36,725 bases of DNA from Armatimonadota bacterium. GTDB lineage: Bacteria; Armatimonadota; UBA5829; DTJY01. The notes below the pieces were generated by a model that saw only the letters and a program-made list of their open reading frames with translations, did no database searches and had not been told where the DNA came from. Location of the stretch: positions 1 to 36,725 of the forward strand of contig JAGONM010000034.1 of NCBI GenBank assembly GCA_017993055.1. The letters are read 5' to 3'. Positions 1 through 9,721 of the stretch are shown here, one piece after another. The position numbers were made by a program, and so were the translations under genes. Within the stretch, counting starts at the first letter, position 1; the number at the start of each line of letters is the position of its first letter.

Positions 1-3000
1 CCGCATGAGCACCTCATCCTTCCCGTCGGGCCGGTCCTCAATATCCAGGTCCGCGGTCCAACGGCTCGAGACGTCCAGGTCAGGATTGTAGCGGCTGAGA
101 TAGATGTCGGTACTCTTGTGATATTGAGAGTACGCTGAGTAGACTACATCCAGCACCTGCTTCGGGTTGCCGCTCCTCGTGTAGGCCGTTCTGGCGATGA
201 TGGACGGCTCCGCAGCCGAGACGAGACCGCGCGGGAGCGAGAGCCTGGCATCGTTCGACCAGGAGTCCCGCTCGCCCACCTGATACAGGTTCCGATCATA
301 GGGGCTCATGTTGTAGTATATGCGCCACTCATTGTTGTTCCCGCCGTACCAGAAACTCCACAGCGTCGGGCCGCCGATGTTGGCGTAGACGCCGCGTACC
401 CCGTACTTCGGCATCGTCCAGTCCTTGGTCGTCGAGTACGCCTGTCCGATTGGATCACCGTTCGGGTCGAGCGGCCAGTAGAAGACCCTGTGCTGCTGAG
501 CCTTGGTATCCGTCACCGGGTTGTGCCGGAACGCCTCTCCACCGAAGAACAGCCATGCCTGACCGTTCGCCGGATTGCGGGCGATAGAAGGGCTGTTGAA
601 CTTGGCCGAGTTGCGCTGCACCTGCCCCGGTCCCGCGTCAAAGAACGTGGCGAGGTCGCCGGGGGCCGGTATCGGAGTGTCACCGGTCGGCGACCACCAC
701 TGCGTGTAGCCGGGTTGGGCGAGCGCCCAGGAGTTGTTGTCGAGCCTCATCGAGGACTTGTACAGGTACCAGGGATCGCCGGGCGCCGGAGCGTTGCCCG
801 CGCCGCCGCCGCCGCCCGTCACCGAACCTCGACGGGAACTCGACCAGTACATGTGCAGGCTGTAGTCGGGACCCATATACACGGCGGGCGAGACGTCGCC
901 GACCGAGAAACTAGGATCCGGCAGATCAACCTGAGGGAGCGCACCCGGCATGAAACCGTCCGTCATGCGGTTCTCAGTGACAGTCAGCTTCACCTGCATC
1001 AGCGGGTTGCCGACGGCCTCCCCGGGGTCGTACACGCCGCTGTTGTTGGCATCCTCGAAGAGCGTGATCGAACGAGAGTACGTGCCAGTAGGCGTACCGA
1101 CCGGTACGGCGACGCTGAAGAACGGCAGAGGCGGCGGCTCCAGGGGAGCGAAGCCGGCCGTCGTGTAGAGCCGCTTCGGCATGTCCGGCAGACGAAGCAC
1201 AGTCGGCGACTCACCCACCCTCGGCTTGTGGAACGTGCGCGACGTCAGACCCATGATCGGAGGAAGATTCGTCAGGGCGGCGGTCAGGAACCGGTTGTCC
1301 AGCGCGCTCGTGATCGCCGCGGCAGGCACGTATGCCCCGTAGGACACGAGGTTGTTTCCGCTAGGGTAAATGCTGCCCTCCGCCGTGTCGCTGAACAGGT
1401 CGAAGTTGTACGACGGACCGGCCGACGGATTGACTCTCTTGGCCATCTTGAGGTTCAGCATGTTGACGTTGCCCTGGTTGTACGCGGTAAACGTCTTGAA
1501 CCAGGGATCGAACACCCCGGGAGTATCCGAGCCACCGAGACGAAGCTTAGCGTTGTCGCCGAGCGTCGGCAGGAACAGATTGGGCGACACTCCGCCGGAC
1601 TCGGTCAAGCCGAAGCCGTGAGGGACCGCGCCGATGTCGTATGTCTTCTCACCGACCTCGACCCGATAGTCCGCCGGCACGTGCGCCTGCGCGTAGAACT
1701 CGCGGTACGCCTCGGACCTCGCGCCGCTCACGCTCTGCTGAACGAGTTGCGAAGAGCCGAGCTGACCCGAGCGGTTCAGGCGTCCGTCCCCGTTGGAGTC
1801 TATGAACGTGTACACCCTGCCCGTGTAACCCGATGCTCGCAGTGAGTCCACCGTAGCGGGCATGATGAACGGCATGTTCGGCGGCTGGAACCTCGGCACG
1901 GCGATCACCTGACCCACCGGGTTCTGACCGACCGGCCAGGGGTCGTCGGTGGCGGGAACGGTGAGAGCGCCTCCGAATCGAATCTCCACGTCCTCCTGCG
2001 TCGGATCGAGGCGGCTCTCCGCCATCGCGTAGCTCAACTGGCGCGAGCGGATGTCAGGATAGTCGAGGCTGCCGTTCGGCCCGACGAGAGGAGGCAGGGG
2101 CTTCTCCCAAGGCAGTGCAGTGCTGATCCCGTTGCTGCGCCAGATCTGCGCGTCGCCGCCCTGCCAGTCGAGATCGCTGCGCTCTATCCTGAAGCGCGAG
2201 ATGTTGTTTCCCGTGAGGCTCAGGAGGCTGCGGTCGCAGGCAACGAACCTGCGCTCGTCGGAGTTGGTACCGTGCGCAACTACGCCCGACCGCAGCCACG
2301 GCATGATCTGACGGCGGTTTCCGTTGTCGTGCACCACGGAGCCGAAGTTACTGGCATCGCGGGTAGTCGCGGCGCTCGAGTTCACGCCCACATACCAGGG
2401 CCCGTCGAGCCCGCTCGGGTCCACGCATATCAGGGCGAGCGGGTTGTTGATCGAGACGCGCTGAGGAAGGTACTTGGTGCGGTCGTATATCGTGCCGAGT
2501 ACCGGGTCCTGAGTCGTCGGAATCGGGTGCTCCGGCGCGACACACTCGGCCGCCTTGCCGCCCCGGTTGACGCTGTCGGACTTGGTGCTGGGCAGTTCCT
2601 GCACGCTGAGTGTAATCCGGCTTCCCGGCGATTGAGTGTTGCTACTCGAAGACGTGCCGAGCACATACGCGTACTTCGTGAAAAAGACCGGTCTTCCCGC
2701 CGCTGAGTCCCATATCGAACCCTTGTCGGTCATCGTAAGCGTGGTAGACTGATCGCTCTGGTCTCCCGGGCCGCGGCTCCTGATCGAGAGCCTCAGCGTG
2801 CTGTCGGTGGACGCGACGAACTTGCTGCCTCGACTGCCGGCGCCGCTCGACAACCATTTAGTCTCGTCATCGGTCGAGTCGGGATCGTTGGGGTCCAGGC
2901 AGTTCCACGCGATGACGTATGCCGTCTCGCCCCATTCGTAGTAGTACGGCGCATTGTGGCTGTGCCCGGGCTGGTGGCCGGGATTGTAGTCCTTTTCCGC

Positions 3001-5592
3001 GCGAGCGAGCTTGTGAAGATCACCGTCGGGGATAGTGACCCCGTCCTTGATAGAGTCGTACTGCTCCTTCGCGAAGATATCCAACTCGACGACCGACTGG
3101 ACGTCGCTGTCGGAGTTCTCGGGAGTCGGCGGCCCGTCGGGCAGCTGTTGGTAGTTCCACTCCTCGAATCCGTCGGCACCGCTGCCCGCGCGCGTCGAGA
3201 ACGCCCATGTGACGCCGGACATGTCGCCGACGTACATCCTGCCCTCCGCCAGCGCAGGCGACGAGGTCACCGCCCCCAGCAGAGCGTGAGACCAGTGCTT
3301 GTTGCCGGTCCGAAGGTCAATGCCGTGCAGGTAGCCGCTCTGGCTTCCGACGAAGGCCATCGGAATGTTCTCGCCCGGGATCATCGCCCCGGCAGGGCTC
3401 GAGTAGATCGGATTCCCGAGATCGGGGAACTCCGTCCACTTCGCATGGCCGTCGGCCGGGTCGAGTGCGAGCAGGGCGCCGTCCGACGAGCCTATCGCCA
3501 GCGTGCCGATGCTGTCGAATATGAGCGGCGAGGAGTAGAGGAAAGACCCCCTCGCCTCTTCCCCCGCATCAGGGTAAATCCACTGAAGAGCGCCGGTCGC
3601 CTTCGACAGACAGATCACGCGCCCGACGTAGGTGTCGTCGGTGACAAACATCGGCGGGATGTTCGCATCACTGCCGACGCCGACGTACAGGCTGCTCCCG
3701 CGCACGGCGATCGTGCTGGACACCTCGCCGAGAACTTGGAAGTTGCCGTCGGAGTCCGGCACGGTCTTGCTCGGGTAAACCCAGTTCTCGATGCCGGTCG
3801 CCGCGCTGACAGAGTAGACGTGCCCGTCAGTCGAACCTATGAAGATCGAGCTGCCGTCGAGGGTCGGCGACGCGTATATGGCGCCGATCGGGTTGGCATC
3901 CAGCGTGGGGTAGACCCAGACCGGGTCGGGATCGCCGACTTTGAAGCACCAGAGCCTCCCGCCGGTACCACCGATGTAGATTCTGGAGCCGTCGCTGCTG
4001 AGTGCCGGAGAGGACCAGTCGAACGATCCGAGCCCGGACAGCACGACCTTGACGGCGTCTGCGGCAACATAGCGAGTGGTCGTTCCTCCGGCCACGCTGC
4101 TCACGTTCGAGAGCTTGACCGTCGTGTTGCCCGCGCCCGTTCCTGACGCGCCCACGTCATAAGTGCCAAGAAGTATCCAGCGGCCGCCACTCCTCTGGTC
4201 GCCGGTCGCGGCATAGTCGGTCCCGCCCACCGATATGGTGTACCGCGCATCCGGCACCTGCGGCTCGGTCTGGCTCGAGGGCGGCACCCAGGCGTAGAAA
4301 GAGTACTTGCCCTGCATGCCGATATCGAAGCTCCATGCGGCGAAGGTCTCGCTCCCGGAAGAGGTCACGGCCGTCGTCCGCAGGAAGTCGTCGCCCTGGC
4401 GTCCGGAACCCAGGATGGGTGTCCAGCTAGCGGGCGCGGTCGGCTCATCGAGGTAGCCGGGGCCCTGCCAGACGATACGAGCGCTATCCTGCACGCTACC
4501 AGGAACCGTCGTAAGAACGTAGATCTGGCCGTCGAGCGCGGGGCAGTACGCGACCTCTGCGTTGTTGTATGTGCCGATGAGCGGCGAGGAAGAGAAACCA
4601 CCAGCCACCCAGTTGTCCGTGTTGAACGGGAAGACCCATTTCTGCAGGCCGCGCTCGTCTGCGCCGCCCGTGGTGAGATCATCCTCGGCCGCTATGCCGT
4701 AGACCGCGCCGACCCGCACCGAGCCCGACTGTATGGTGGACGACTCGTAGAGGACGTTGCCGTCTTCATCCCGCACGACATTGCCCCACTCATCCACCAT
4801 CGGCGACGTCGCGTTGACGATCGGCAACCGGCGGTTCTCCAGAATGGAGGTCACAACCAGGTCATTTCGTCGGTCTGCGGGATCCTCCGTCCCTGGAGCG
4901 AACGCCGGCGAACCGATCACGGCGCCGAGGTCCTGCTCAAGCATGACGGCGTCCGCGACGACGATACCGTTCGCGCCGGACGTGGTCAGTTCAACGACTA
5001 CATACTGATCGTCGCGGACCATGAACGGGCTCGACGAGAGGATGACCCAGTTGCCGCCGGATGTCTGGTCTATACGAAACGATGCCGAGGAGTCCTCCGT
5101 CCCGCTGTCGTTCATGATCCTGACACGGTAGAGCGCGTTGGTCGCATGCTTCGGTTGGGACGCGCCGGTATGTGAGGGGAACCAGACGTAGACGTAGTAC
5201 GCCACCGTCTGCGACCTCTGGGTAGTGAGAGGGAAGGTCCAGGTCGCCGTGCCGGAATCCGAGGCCAATGAGTAGAGGAAGTTGCCGCCATAGGCGTTGG
5301 GCGACACGACCGAATCCGCGGGGACCCATGTGCCCACCGCATTGAAGTTCGCCTCGTTCTTCCCGCTCGGAGGATAGTCGTTGTCCACCGGCTCGACATC
5401 AGGCTCGGGATACGGGAACACCCAGATCGGCACCGGCCGGGAAGACAGCAAGGCGTTGGTATCGGACAAACCCGTCCGGGCCACGTCGTGCCGATACATC
5501 GGCCATTTCGTGGCACCCTGGGCCAGAACGGTCCCCAAAGCCGCGAAGACCAGTATGGAAATCAGCGCACAGGCCAATACTCTAGGTTTCAT
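1..5592 (-). CDS. Giant secreted PQQ-like beta-propeller protein with two golvesin-like domains (C-terminus beyond window)
   Basis: The frame is open from an ATG at 5592 to the window edge, giving at least 1864 residues with no stop. An SD (GAGGT) lies 8 bases before the ATG. A Sec signal peptide (MKPR, then a hydrophobic core ending near LAQGA) is followed by the PQQ-protein opening WPMYRHDVARTG. Residues about 100-210 and 400-510 look like two golvesin-C/xanthan-lyase type carbohydrate-binding domains, ending in IVVADAVMLEQ and YVAADAVKVV. Residues about 515-810 hold PQQ_2-type propeller blades (IYIGGTGGRLWCF, IFIGSTDGHVYSV, LAIGSSDGALLALD, YVGDMSGVTWAF). Further on are EF-hand-like loops DSNGDGRLN (about 1264) and DANNSGVYDPGE (about 1516). 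The last 600 residues match no family I know. Catalysis is not expected, since such propellers usually bind partners. As the last gene after three pilin-like genes and another propeller, it is probably exported with them. A PilY1-like role is inferred. Confidence 0.9.
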   Translation of the reverse strand, partial: MKPRVLACALISILVFAALGTVLAQGATKWPMYRHDVARTGLSDTNALLSSRPVPIWVFPYPEPDVEPVDNDYPPSGKNEANFNAVGTWVPADSVVSPNAYGGNFLYSLASDSGTATWTFPLTTQRSQTVAYYVYVWFPSHTGASQPKHATNALYRVRIMNDSGTEDSSASFRIDQTSGGNWVILSSSPFMVRDDQYVVVELTTSGANGIVVADAVMLEQDLGAVIGSPAFAPGTEDPADRRNDLVVTSILENRRLPIVNATSPMVDEWGNVVRDEDGNVLYESSTIQSGSVRVGAVYGIAAEDDLTTGGADERGLQKWVFPFNTDNWVAGGFSSSPLIGTYNNAEVAYCPALDGQIYVLTTVPGSVQDSARIVWQGPGYLDEPTAPASWTPILGSGRQGDDFLRTTAVTSSGSETFAAWSFDIGMQGKYSFYAWVPPSSQTEPQVPDARYTISVGGTDYAATGDQRSGGRWILLGTYDVGASGTGAGNTTVKLSNVSSVAGGTTTRYVAADAVKVVLSGLGSFDWSSPALSSDGSRIYIGGTGGRLWCFKVGDPDPVWVYPTLDANPIGAIYASPTLDGSSIFIGSTDGHVYSVSAATGIENWVYPSKTVPDSDGNFQVLGEVSSTIAVRGSSLYVGVGSDANIPPMFVTDDTYVGRVICLSKATGALQWIYPDAGEEARGSFLYSSPLIFDSIGTLAIGSSDGALLALDPADGHAKWTEFPDLGNPIYSSPAGAMIPGENIPMAFVGSQSGYLHGIDLRTGNKHWSHALLGAVTSSPALAEGRMYVGDMSGVTWAFSTRAGSGADGFEEWNYQQLPDGPPTPENSDSDVQSVVELDIFAKEQYDSIKDGVTIPDGDLHKLARAEKDYNPGHQPGHSHNAPYYYEWGETAYVIAWNCLDPNDPDSTDDETKWLSSGAGSRGSKFVASTDSTLRLSIRSRGPGDQSDQSTTLTMTDKGSIWDSAAGRPVFFTKYAYVLGTSSSSNTQSPGSRITLSVQELPSTKSDSVNRGGKAAECVAPEHPIPTTQDPVLGTIYDRTKYLPQRVSINNPLALICVDPSGLDGPWYVGVNSSAATTRDASNFGSVVHDNGNRRQIMPWLRSGVVAHGTNSDERRFVACDRSLLSLTGNNISRFRIERSDLDWQGGDAQIWRSNGISTALPWEKPLPPLVGPNGSLDYPDIRSRQLSYAMAESRLDPTQEDVEIRFGGALTVPATDDPWPVGQNPVGQVIAVPRFQPPNMPFIMPATVDSLRASGYTGRVYTFIDSNGDGRLNRSGQLGSSQLVQQSVSGARSEAYREFYAQAHVPADYRVEVGEKTYDIGAVPHGFGLTESGGVSPNLFLPTLGDNAKLRLGGSDTPGVFDPWFKTFTAYNQGNVNMLNLKMAKRVNPSAGPSYNFDLFSDTAEGSIYPSGNNLVSYGAYVPAAAITSALDNRFLTAALTNLPPIMGLTSRTFHKPRVGESPTVLRLPDMPKRLYTTAGFAPLEPPPLPFFSVAVPVGTPTGTYSRSITLFEDANNSGVYDPGEAVGNPLMQVKLTVTENRMTDGFMPGALPQVDLPDPSFSVGDVSPAVYMGPDYSLHMYWSSSRRGSVTGGGGGAGNAPAPGDPWYLYKSSMRLDNNSWALAQPGYTQWWSPTGDTPIPAPGDLATFFDAGPGQVQRNSAKFNSPSIARNPANGQAWLFFGGEAFRHNPVTDTKAQQHRVFYWPLDPNGDPIGQAYSTTKDWTMPKYGVRGVYANIGGPTLWSFWYGGNNNEWRIYYNMSPYDRNLYQVGERDSWSNDARLSLPRGLVSAAEPSIIARTAYTRSGNPKQVLDVVYSAYSQYHKSTDIYLSRYNPDLDVSSRWTADLDIEDRPDGKDEVLMR

Positions 5593-5629
5593 ATCTGTAT
5601 ACCTCGAACCGACAGGATGCCCGACCGGG

Positions 5630-8600
5630 CTACTGGAGCAGCCGCTCGGCGCTGGACGGCTGCTCGAGCGGATAGCTGCCCTTCCCGACGTCTACGCCGG
5701 CGCCCGGCCACACTATCTTCGAGAAATCGGCAAGTAGTTCGAACACCTCTCCCTGGGCGGCAAACGACTTCCGGACGGTCCCAAGGCTCGGCGCCCCGTT
5801 TGTGACGAGAACGTTGCCGCTCGGTAGCAGTTGGGCGGAAGATATCACCAGCGGCTTCTCAGGGTGATTTCGGGCAAGGTGGATCCGCGGATTGGGGTGC
5901 CCGAGGCTCCCTGGGTTGACCGTCTGCAGGTTCGCGTTGTAGAAGTGCGTGACGTACAGCCCGTTCGCGTCGCCGATGACATCCACGAACATCCCGCCGG
6001 CCTTGAACTCCCGCGAGAAGAAGGTCGGATTGACCAGCCGCGTCAAACCCTGAGTACCGTCAGGCGTCTCGACGAAGCGCCTCACGCCGCTGTTCGCAAT
6101 CCGCCCGGTGGCATCATCAATCGTGACGATGGCCCCGCCGGTCGTCTCCAGCCTGGAGGACTCGGGAACATAGTTGTCCACGACACAAATCACTTCGGTG
6201 CCGGTGCCGTCCGGCTTCGGGTACCTTCGCGCGCTGACGTACCTGTAGCGCTTGCCCTGCTCGAGGGTATGCGTCGCCCAGCGCAGTTCCTGGCGGCTGT
6301 AGCGGCCGGTAGAGGGGTCGTATGTCGCCTCCACCTCGACCACCCGGTAGTTCCCGCTGTCCGCGATCAGGAACCGGTATGCCGTCGAACCGGCGACCGG
6401 ACCCGCGACCGGCCAGACCCACGCGTCGGTCGGCGTGCTGAGCCTCAAGGGCGAACCGGGAGGCAGAACCCCCAGCGGATCTCTGAACTCGGAGACCTCG
6501 CACAGGACGTTGCCTGCGCGGTCTATCATGGCGACCCGGTTGTTCCCCGTGTCTGCGAACAGGATGTTGCTCGATCCCGCGCGACGCGCTACCGACGGTC
6601 GGTTGATAGGCGTCTTGGTCGCTCCGAAGACCGGGGTCGCCGTCGCATCGAGCCGCGTGACGGAGAACGAAGTGGTGCTGTCGCACGACCAAACCACCCG
6701 GCCGGAGGAATCCATCTCGAGCAGTCGGCGGTTGTCGGCCACCAGAGTGAGCGCGTTGTGCAGGACGGCGATGCCTTCGGCGGAACTGACCACAATCGAG
6801 CCGTGCGCGCCGGCGACCGTCGAGAGTATCGGCTGGCCGCCGCCGAGAGCAGGCTGATCCGGATCCGGCCACAACCAGTGGATGCCGTCGTTCACGGGCA
6901 CTACCGCGTGCCGATCGGTCGTCTGGGATATGCGCTGGACGTTGACAGCGTGCAGGCGGCCCGCCGCGGTCCCGAAGTACAATATGTTGCCCATCAGCAT
7001 GGGGGAGGAAGTGATCGTAGCGCCGTCAATCTTGAGCGCCCAGGCCAGGTTGTTCCAGGAATCGTCGAACTGGGGCGTAGTCGTGAACGCCGGATGAATC
7101 TGCTCGATGCGAGTGCCGGGCCCGGAGCCTTCGGTCGGCGGGTAGAACCGCACGATCAGGTCCTGCGACGCGCTCAGCGGATCGAGGAAGTTCTCGATCG
7201 TGATGCGGCCCGCATCGTAGTCAACCTTGAAGGCGACGCGCCGACGGGAGGTGTCCGTGCCTTCCGCCGCTCCGCTGACGGCCCTCGGCTCACTGCCCGG
7301 GTTCATGCTGTCGTACTGCAGAACCTCGACCGGCCGTCTCGAGTCTATGGGGCCGCCTACGCTGATCCGGAATGTGGGATCGGCATCGAACGCGAGGATA
7401 TACGCCGTGCCCCCGGCATTGACCGCGAAGTAGGCCATGTCGTTCCCTACCGCGGCCGACCCGACGGCCACGGCGCTGCCGCCGAGCAGACTCCTCGGGC
7501 CCGGATCGCCCATGTACCAGCGCCACTTGGTCGTGAGCCCCCAGCCGTCCTCCATGACCGCGTAGAACGAGCCGTTCTCGGTCGCGTAGTACAGCGTGTC
7601 GTTCGGCGCGATAGCCGGAGTGTCGGTCACGCCGAGTCCCGGAGGACTCGTGCCGGTGGTCGCCACGTTCTTGACGTCTATACGCTGGCGGTAGTTCGGC
7701 GGGTAGGCCGTGTTGCTCGAATCAATCTCGTAATCGGCGATCACGGAAGAACCGCTCGGCACGTTAGTCGTCAGCACGAACGTTCCGGGCTGTTTGACGG
7801 TCACGCTCGCATCGGCCACTTCGACCAAGGTCCCGTCCGGCTGGCTGATGTAGAGTTGGAACGTGGACGGGTCGCTCTTGACGGCCATCGTCTGATATCG
7901 GCGTACGCGGTACTCGTTCGCGCCAGTCGCTCGAGTGAGCACCTCGTTGAAGACCCTTATCGGGAAGCTGTAGACGCATCCGTTCACGCTGCCGACCCGA
8001 CCGCGCGCCGCCATGTAGACCAACTGGTCCACCGACCCGGTGATCGGGTTTCGGAAGTACCCGACCGCCGGAGCGGTCAGCGTCGGCGGGAGGTTGAGCG
8101 GACTCGCGGGCCACTTCCACTGCGTGTTGTCGAGCAGGTTCTTCCCGCGAAGGCATCCGAGAGCGTCCCCGGCATAGACCACTCCGTCGAAGTAGGTCGG
8201 GGCGGGAATGCCGATAATCCCGTTCGCGGGGTTGTCAGCGGCGTATCCGTCCACGGTCATGATCGGGTTGCTGCCGGTGAGAGGCGCCCCCGTCGCCGCA
8301 TTGAAAGCCAGTATGCCTCCGCCCTGATTCGCCACGAAGACAGCGGGCAGCGCGGCCCCACCGCCGACCGGCACGTATGCGGCCGTCGGCGAGGATGACG
8401 GCCCCCCGCAGTTCGCTTCCCATATCCTGTCGTAAGGTGCGCCGCTCGCGTAGTCCGGCAGACCATCGTCAGGGTTGCCGTCGCCATCCACGTCCTGAGC
8501 GGGAGACAGATCAAACGCCCGCAGAACGCCGCGACCGTCCACGTAGAAGACCATGTCGTTCAGGATCGCGGGCGACGAACCGGTGGGGATATTTCCGCCG

Positions 8601-9670
8601 CCGTCGTAGTACCACTTGAGGGCGAGAGGAGCCCCGACCTCATCATAGGAGAAGCCGCTCCGGCGCGCGTTCTTGTGGAAAGTGGTGTGCTCGCCACCCC
8701 AGGAGGCGATATTCACCGCCATCTTGAGGTCCTCGGCCGGAGCAACTGCGACCCGTTCGGTCGGGCAGTAAGTTCCGTTCCGGACCGTCGCGCCGCCGTA
8801 GTCAAAGGTCGAGGCGAACGCACTTATCGCGTAGCCGACGTTCTCAGCGCACGCAACCACATGTCCGCTGCCGTACTGAGCCGCGGCAACGACCGGCGCC
8901 GAGGTATTCGCGTTAACGCCGATGATCGTCTGGAAGTACCGGTCTCCACCGGCAGAGAACGCGACGGTCCTGGCACCGACCAGATACATACCCGACCCAT
9001 TCAGCTCGCTCGCGCTGGTGCCGAGCTTCGTCATCTCATCCCAAGAGAGAGTGTACGGACGCCGCGCCAGGGGGTGCATCGGATTGGGCGCGCCGGCCCA
9101 TGCCGCGCCGCCACCGCTGCTGAAGGCGAAGTCGCAGGTGAAGAAGTTCCTCAGACCGCCCACACCTCCGGGCGCACTCTCGATCCAGAGCACGCCGCCC
9201 GAATCCACCAGTTTGCGGAGTTTCTCCCTCTGCAGGCGACCTAGATCGTACGTGCCGGATAGAGCCACGAAGAGAACGTCGAACTGGGACAGCTCGGCAA
9301 CGCCGGCGTCAATCTTGACTTCCCAGTAGCATCCCATCTCCTTCGTGATGCCGTCGCCCTCGGCATAGGGCGGACCGCCAGCGCCGGCCCATCGCGCCAT
9401 GATCTCGCCGGTCACGCGGGAGGACGCGAGCGGATTCACAAACTCCCAACCCTGCGGCTTGAGATCCATCCTGTTGTTCAGAACGTGGAAGACATAAGGA
9501 GCCGCGGGGCGCACCGTATAGAGTCCGCCTGCGTCCGGGAAGATCAGGACGCCCGCCTTGATCTCCTTGCGCTGGCTCGCGTATGTAAAACTGGCGCAGT
9601 CGGCAAAGCCCGCCGCAAAGACGGTCAGAAGAATCGCGAGTATCAGAAAGCTTAGTGTCCGGTTGCTCAT
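5630..9670 (-). CDS. Large secreted PQQ/NHL beta-propeller protein with N-terminal DUF4159-like domain
   Basis: This 1346-residue protein starts at an ATG with a GGGGTGG SD 8 bases upstream. The N-terminus is a Sec signal peptide (SNRTLSFLILAILLTVFAAG). Residues about 40-300 resemble DUF4159/glutamine-amidotransferase-like folds: a 'FDVLFVALSG' strand, then 'LRKLVDSGGVLWIES'. From about residue 340 come PQQ-type blades introduced by HTTFHKNARRSGFSYD. One blade carries the calcium-loop-like DVDGDGNPDDGLPD at about 392. NHL-like repeats follow at about 1030-1115 (ILFADTGNNRVAMID, FLIADSGNYRVVEVE). Between them, about residues 813-845, is a beta module also seen in the upstream pilin-like proteins. 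The gene lies 51 bases after the PilX-like gene and 37 bases before the second propeller, so one transcript is likely. It is probably an extracellular scaffold or adhesin. Kinship to PilY1 is by context and fold only. Confidence 0.9.
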   Translation of the reverse strand: MSNRTLSFLILAILLTVFAAGFADCASFTYASQRKEIKAGVLIFPDAGGLYTVRPAAPYVFHVLNNRMDLKPQGWEFVNPLASSRVTGEIMARWAGAGGPPYAEGDGITKEMGCYWEVKIDAGVAELSQFDVLFVALSGTYDLGRLQREKLRKLVDSGGVLWIESAPGGVGGLRNFFTCDFAFSSGGGAAWAGAPNPMHPLARRPYTLSWDEMTKLGTSASELNGSGMYLVGARTVAFSAGGDRYFQTIIGVNANTSAPVVAAAQYGSGHVVACAENVGYAISAFASTFDYGGATVRNGTYCPTERVAVAPAEDLKMAVNIASWGGEHTTFHKNARRSGFSYDEVGAPLALKWYYDGGGNIPTGSSPAILNDMVFYVDGRGVLRAFDLSPAQDVDGDGNPDDGLPDYASGAPYDRIWEANCGGPSSSPTAAYVPVGGGAALPAVFVANQGGGILAFNAATGAPLTGSNPIMTVDGYAADNPANGIIGIPAPTYFDGVVYAGDALGCLRGKNLLDNTQWKWPASPLNLPPTLTAPAVGYFRNPITGSVDQLVYMAARGRVGSVNGCVYSFPIRVFNEVLTRATGANEYRVRRYQTMAVKSDPSTFQLYISQPDGTLVEVADASVTVKQPGTFVLTTNVPSGSSVIADYEIDSSNTAYPPNYRQRIDVKNVATTGTSPPGLGVTDTPAIAPNDTLYYATENGSFYAVMEDGWGLTTKWRWYMGDPGPRSLLGGSAVAVGSAAVGNDMAYFAVNAGGTAYILAFDADPTFRISVGGPIDSRRPVEVLQYDSMNPGSEPRAVSGAAEGTDTSRRRVAFKVDYDAGRITIENFLDPLSASQDLIVRFYPPTEGSGPGTRIEQIHPAFTTTPQFDDSWNNLAWALKIDGATITSSPMLMGNILYFGTAAGRLHAVNVQRISQTTDRHAVVPVNDGIHWLWPDPDQPALGGGQPILSTVAGAHGSIVVSSAEGIAVLHNALTLVADNRRLLEMDSSGRVVWSCDSTTSFSVTRLDATATPVFGATKTPINRPSVARRAGSSNILFADTGNNRVAMIDRAGNVLCEVSEFRDPLGVLPPGSPLRLSTPTDAWVWPVAGPVAGSTAYRFLIADSGNYRVVEVEATYDPSTGRYSRQELRWATHTLEQGKRYRYVSARRYPKPDGTGTEVICVVDNYVPESSRLETTGGAIVTIDDATGRIANSGVRRFVETPDGTQGLTRLVNPTFFSREFKAGGMFVDVIGDANGLYVTHFYNANLQTVNPGSLGHPNPRIHLARNHPEKPLVISSAQLLPSGNVLVTNGAPSLGTVRKSFAAQGEVFELLADFSKIVWPGAGVDVGKGSYPLEQPSSAERLLQ

Positions 9671-9721
9671 AGTTAACCACCCCGGCTCAGCCGGAAATCC
9701 CGGCGAGAGTCACTCGTCTGG

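Noticed and set aside
490-1845. A 451-residue plus-strand open frame opposite propeller 2
   Set aside because: The minus strand is open through the whole stretch with propeller and other secreted-protein features; the plus frame has none.
5831-8398. An 855-residue open frame on the plus strand inside propeller 1
   Set aside because: It is a shadow frame of the clear minus-strand gene, rich in Arg/Val/Gly with no domain or SD, as expected at this GC content.
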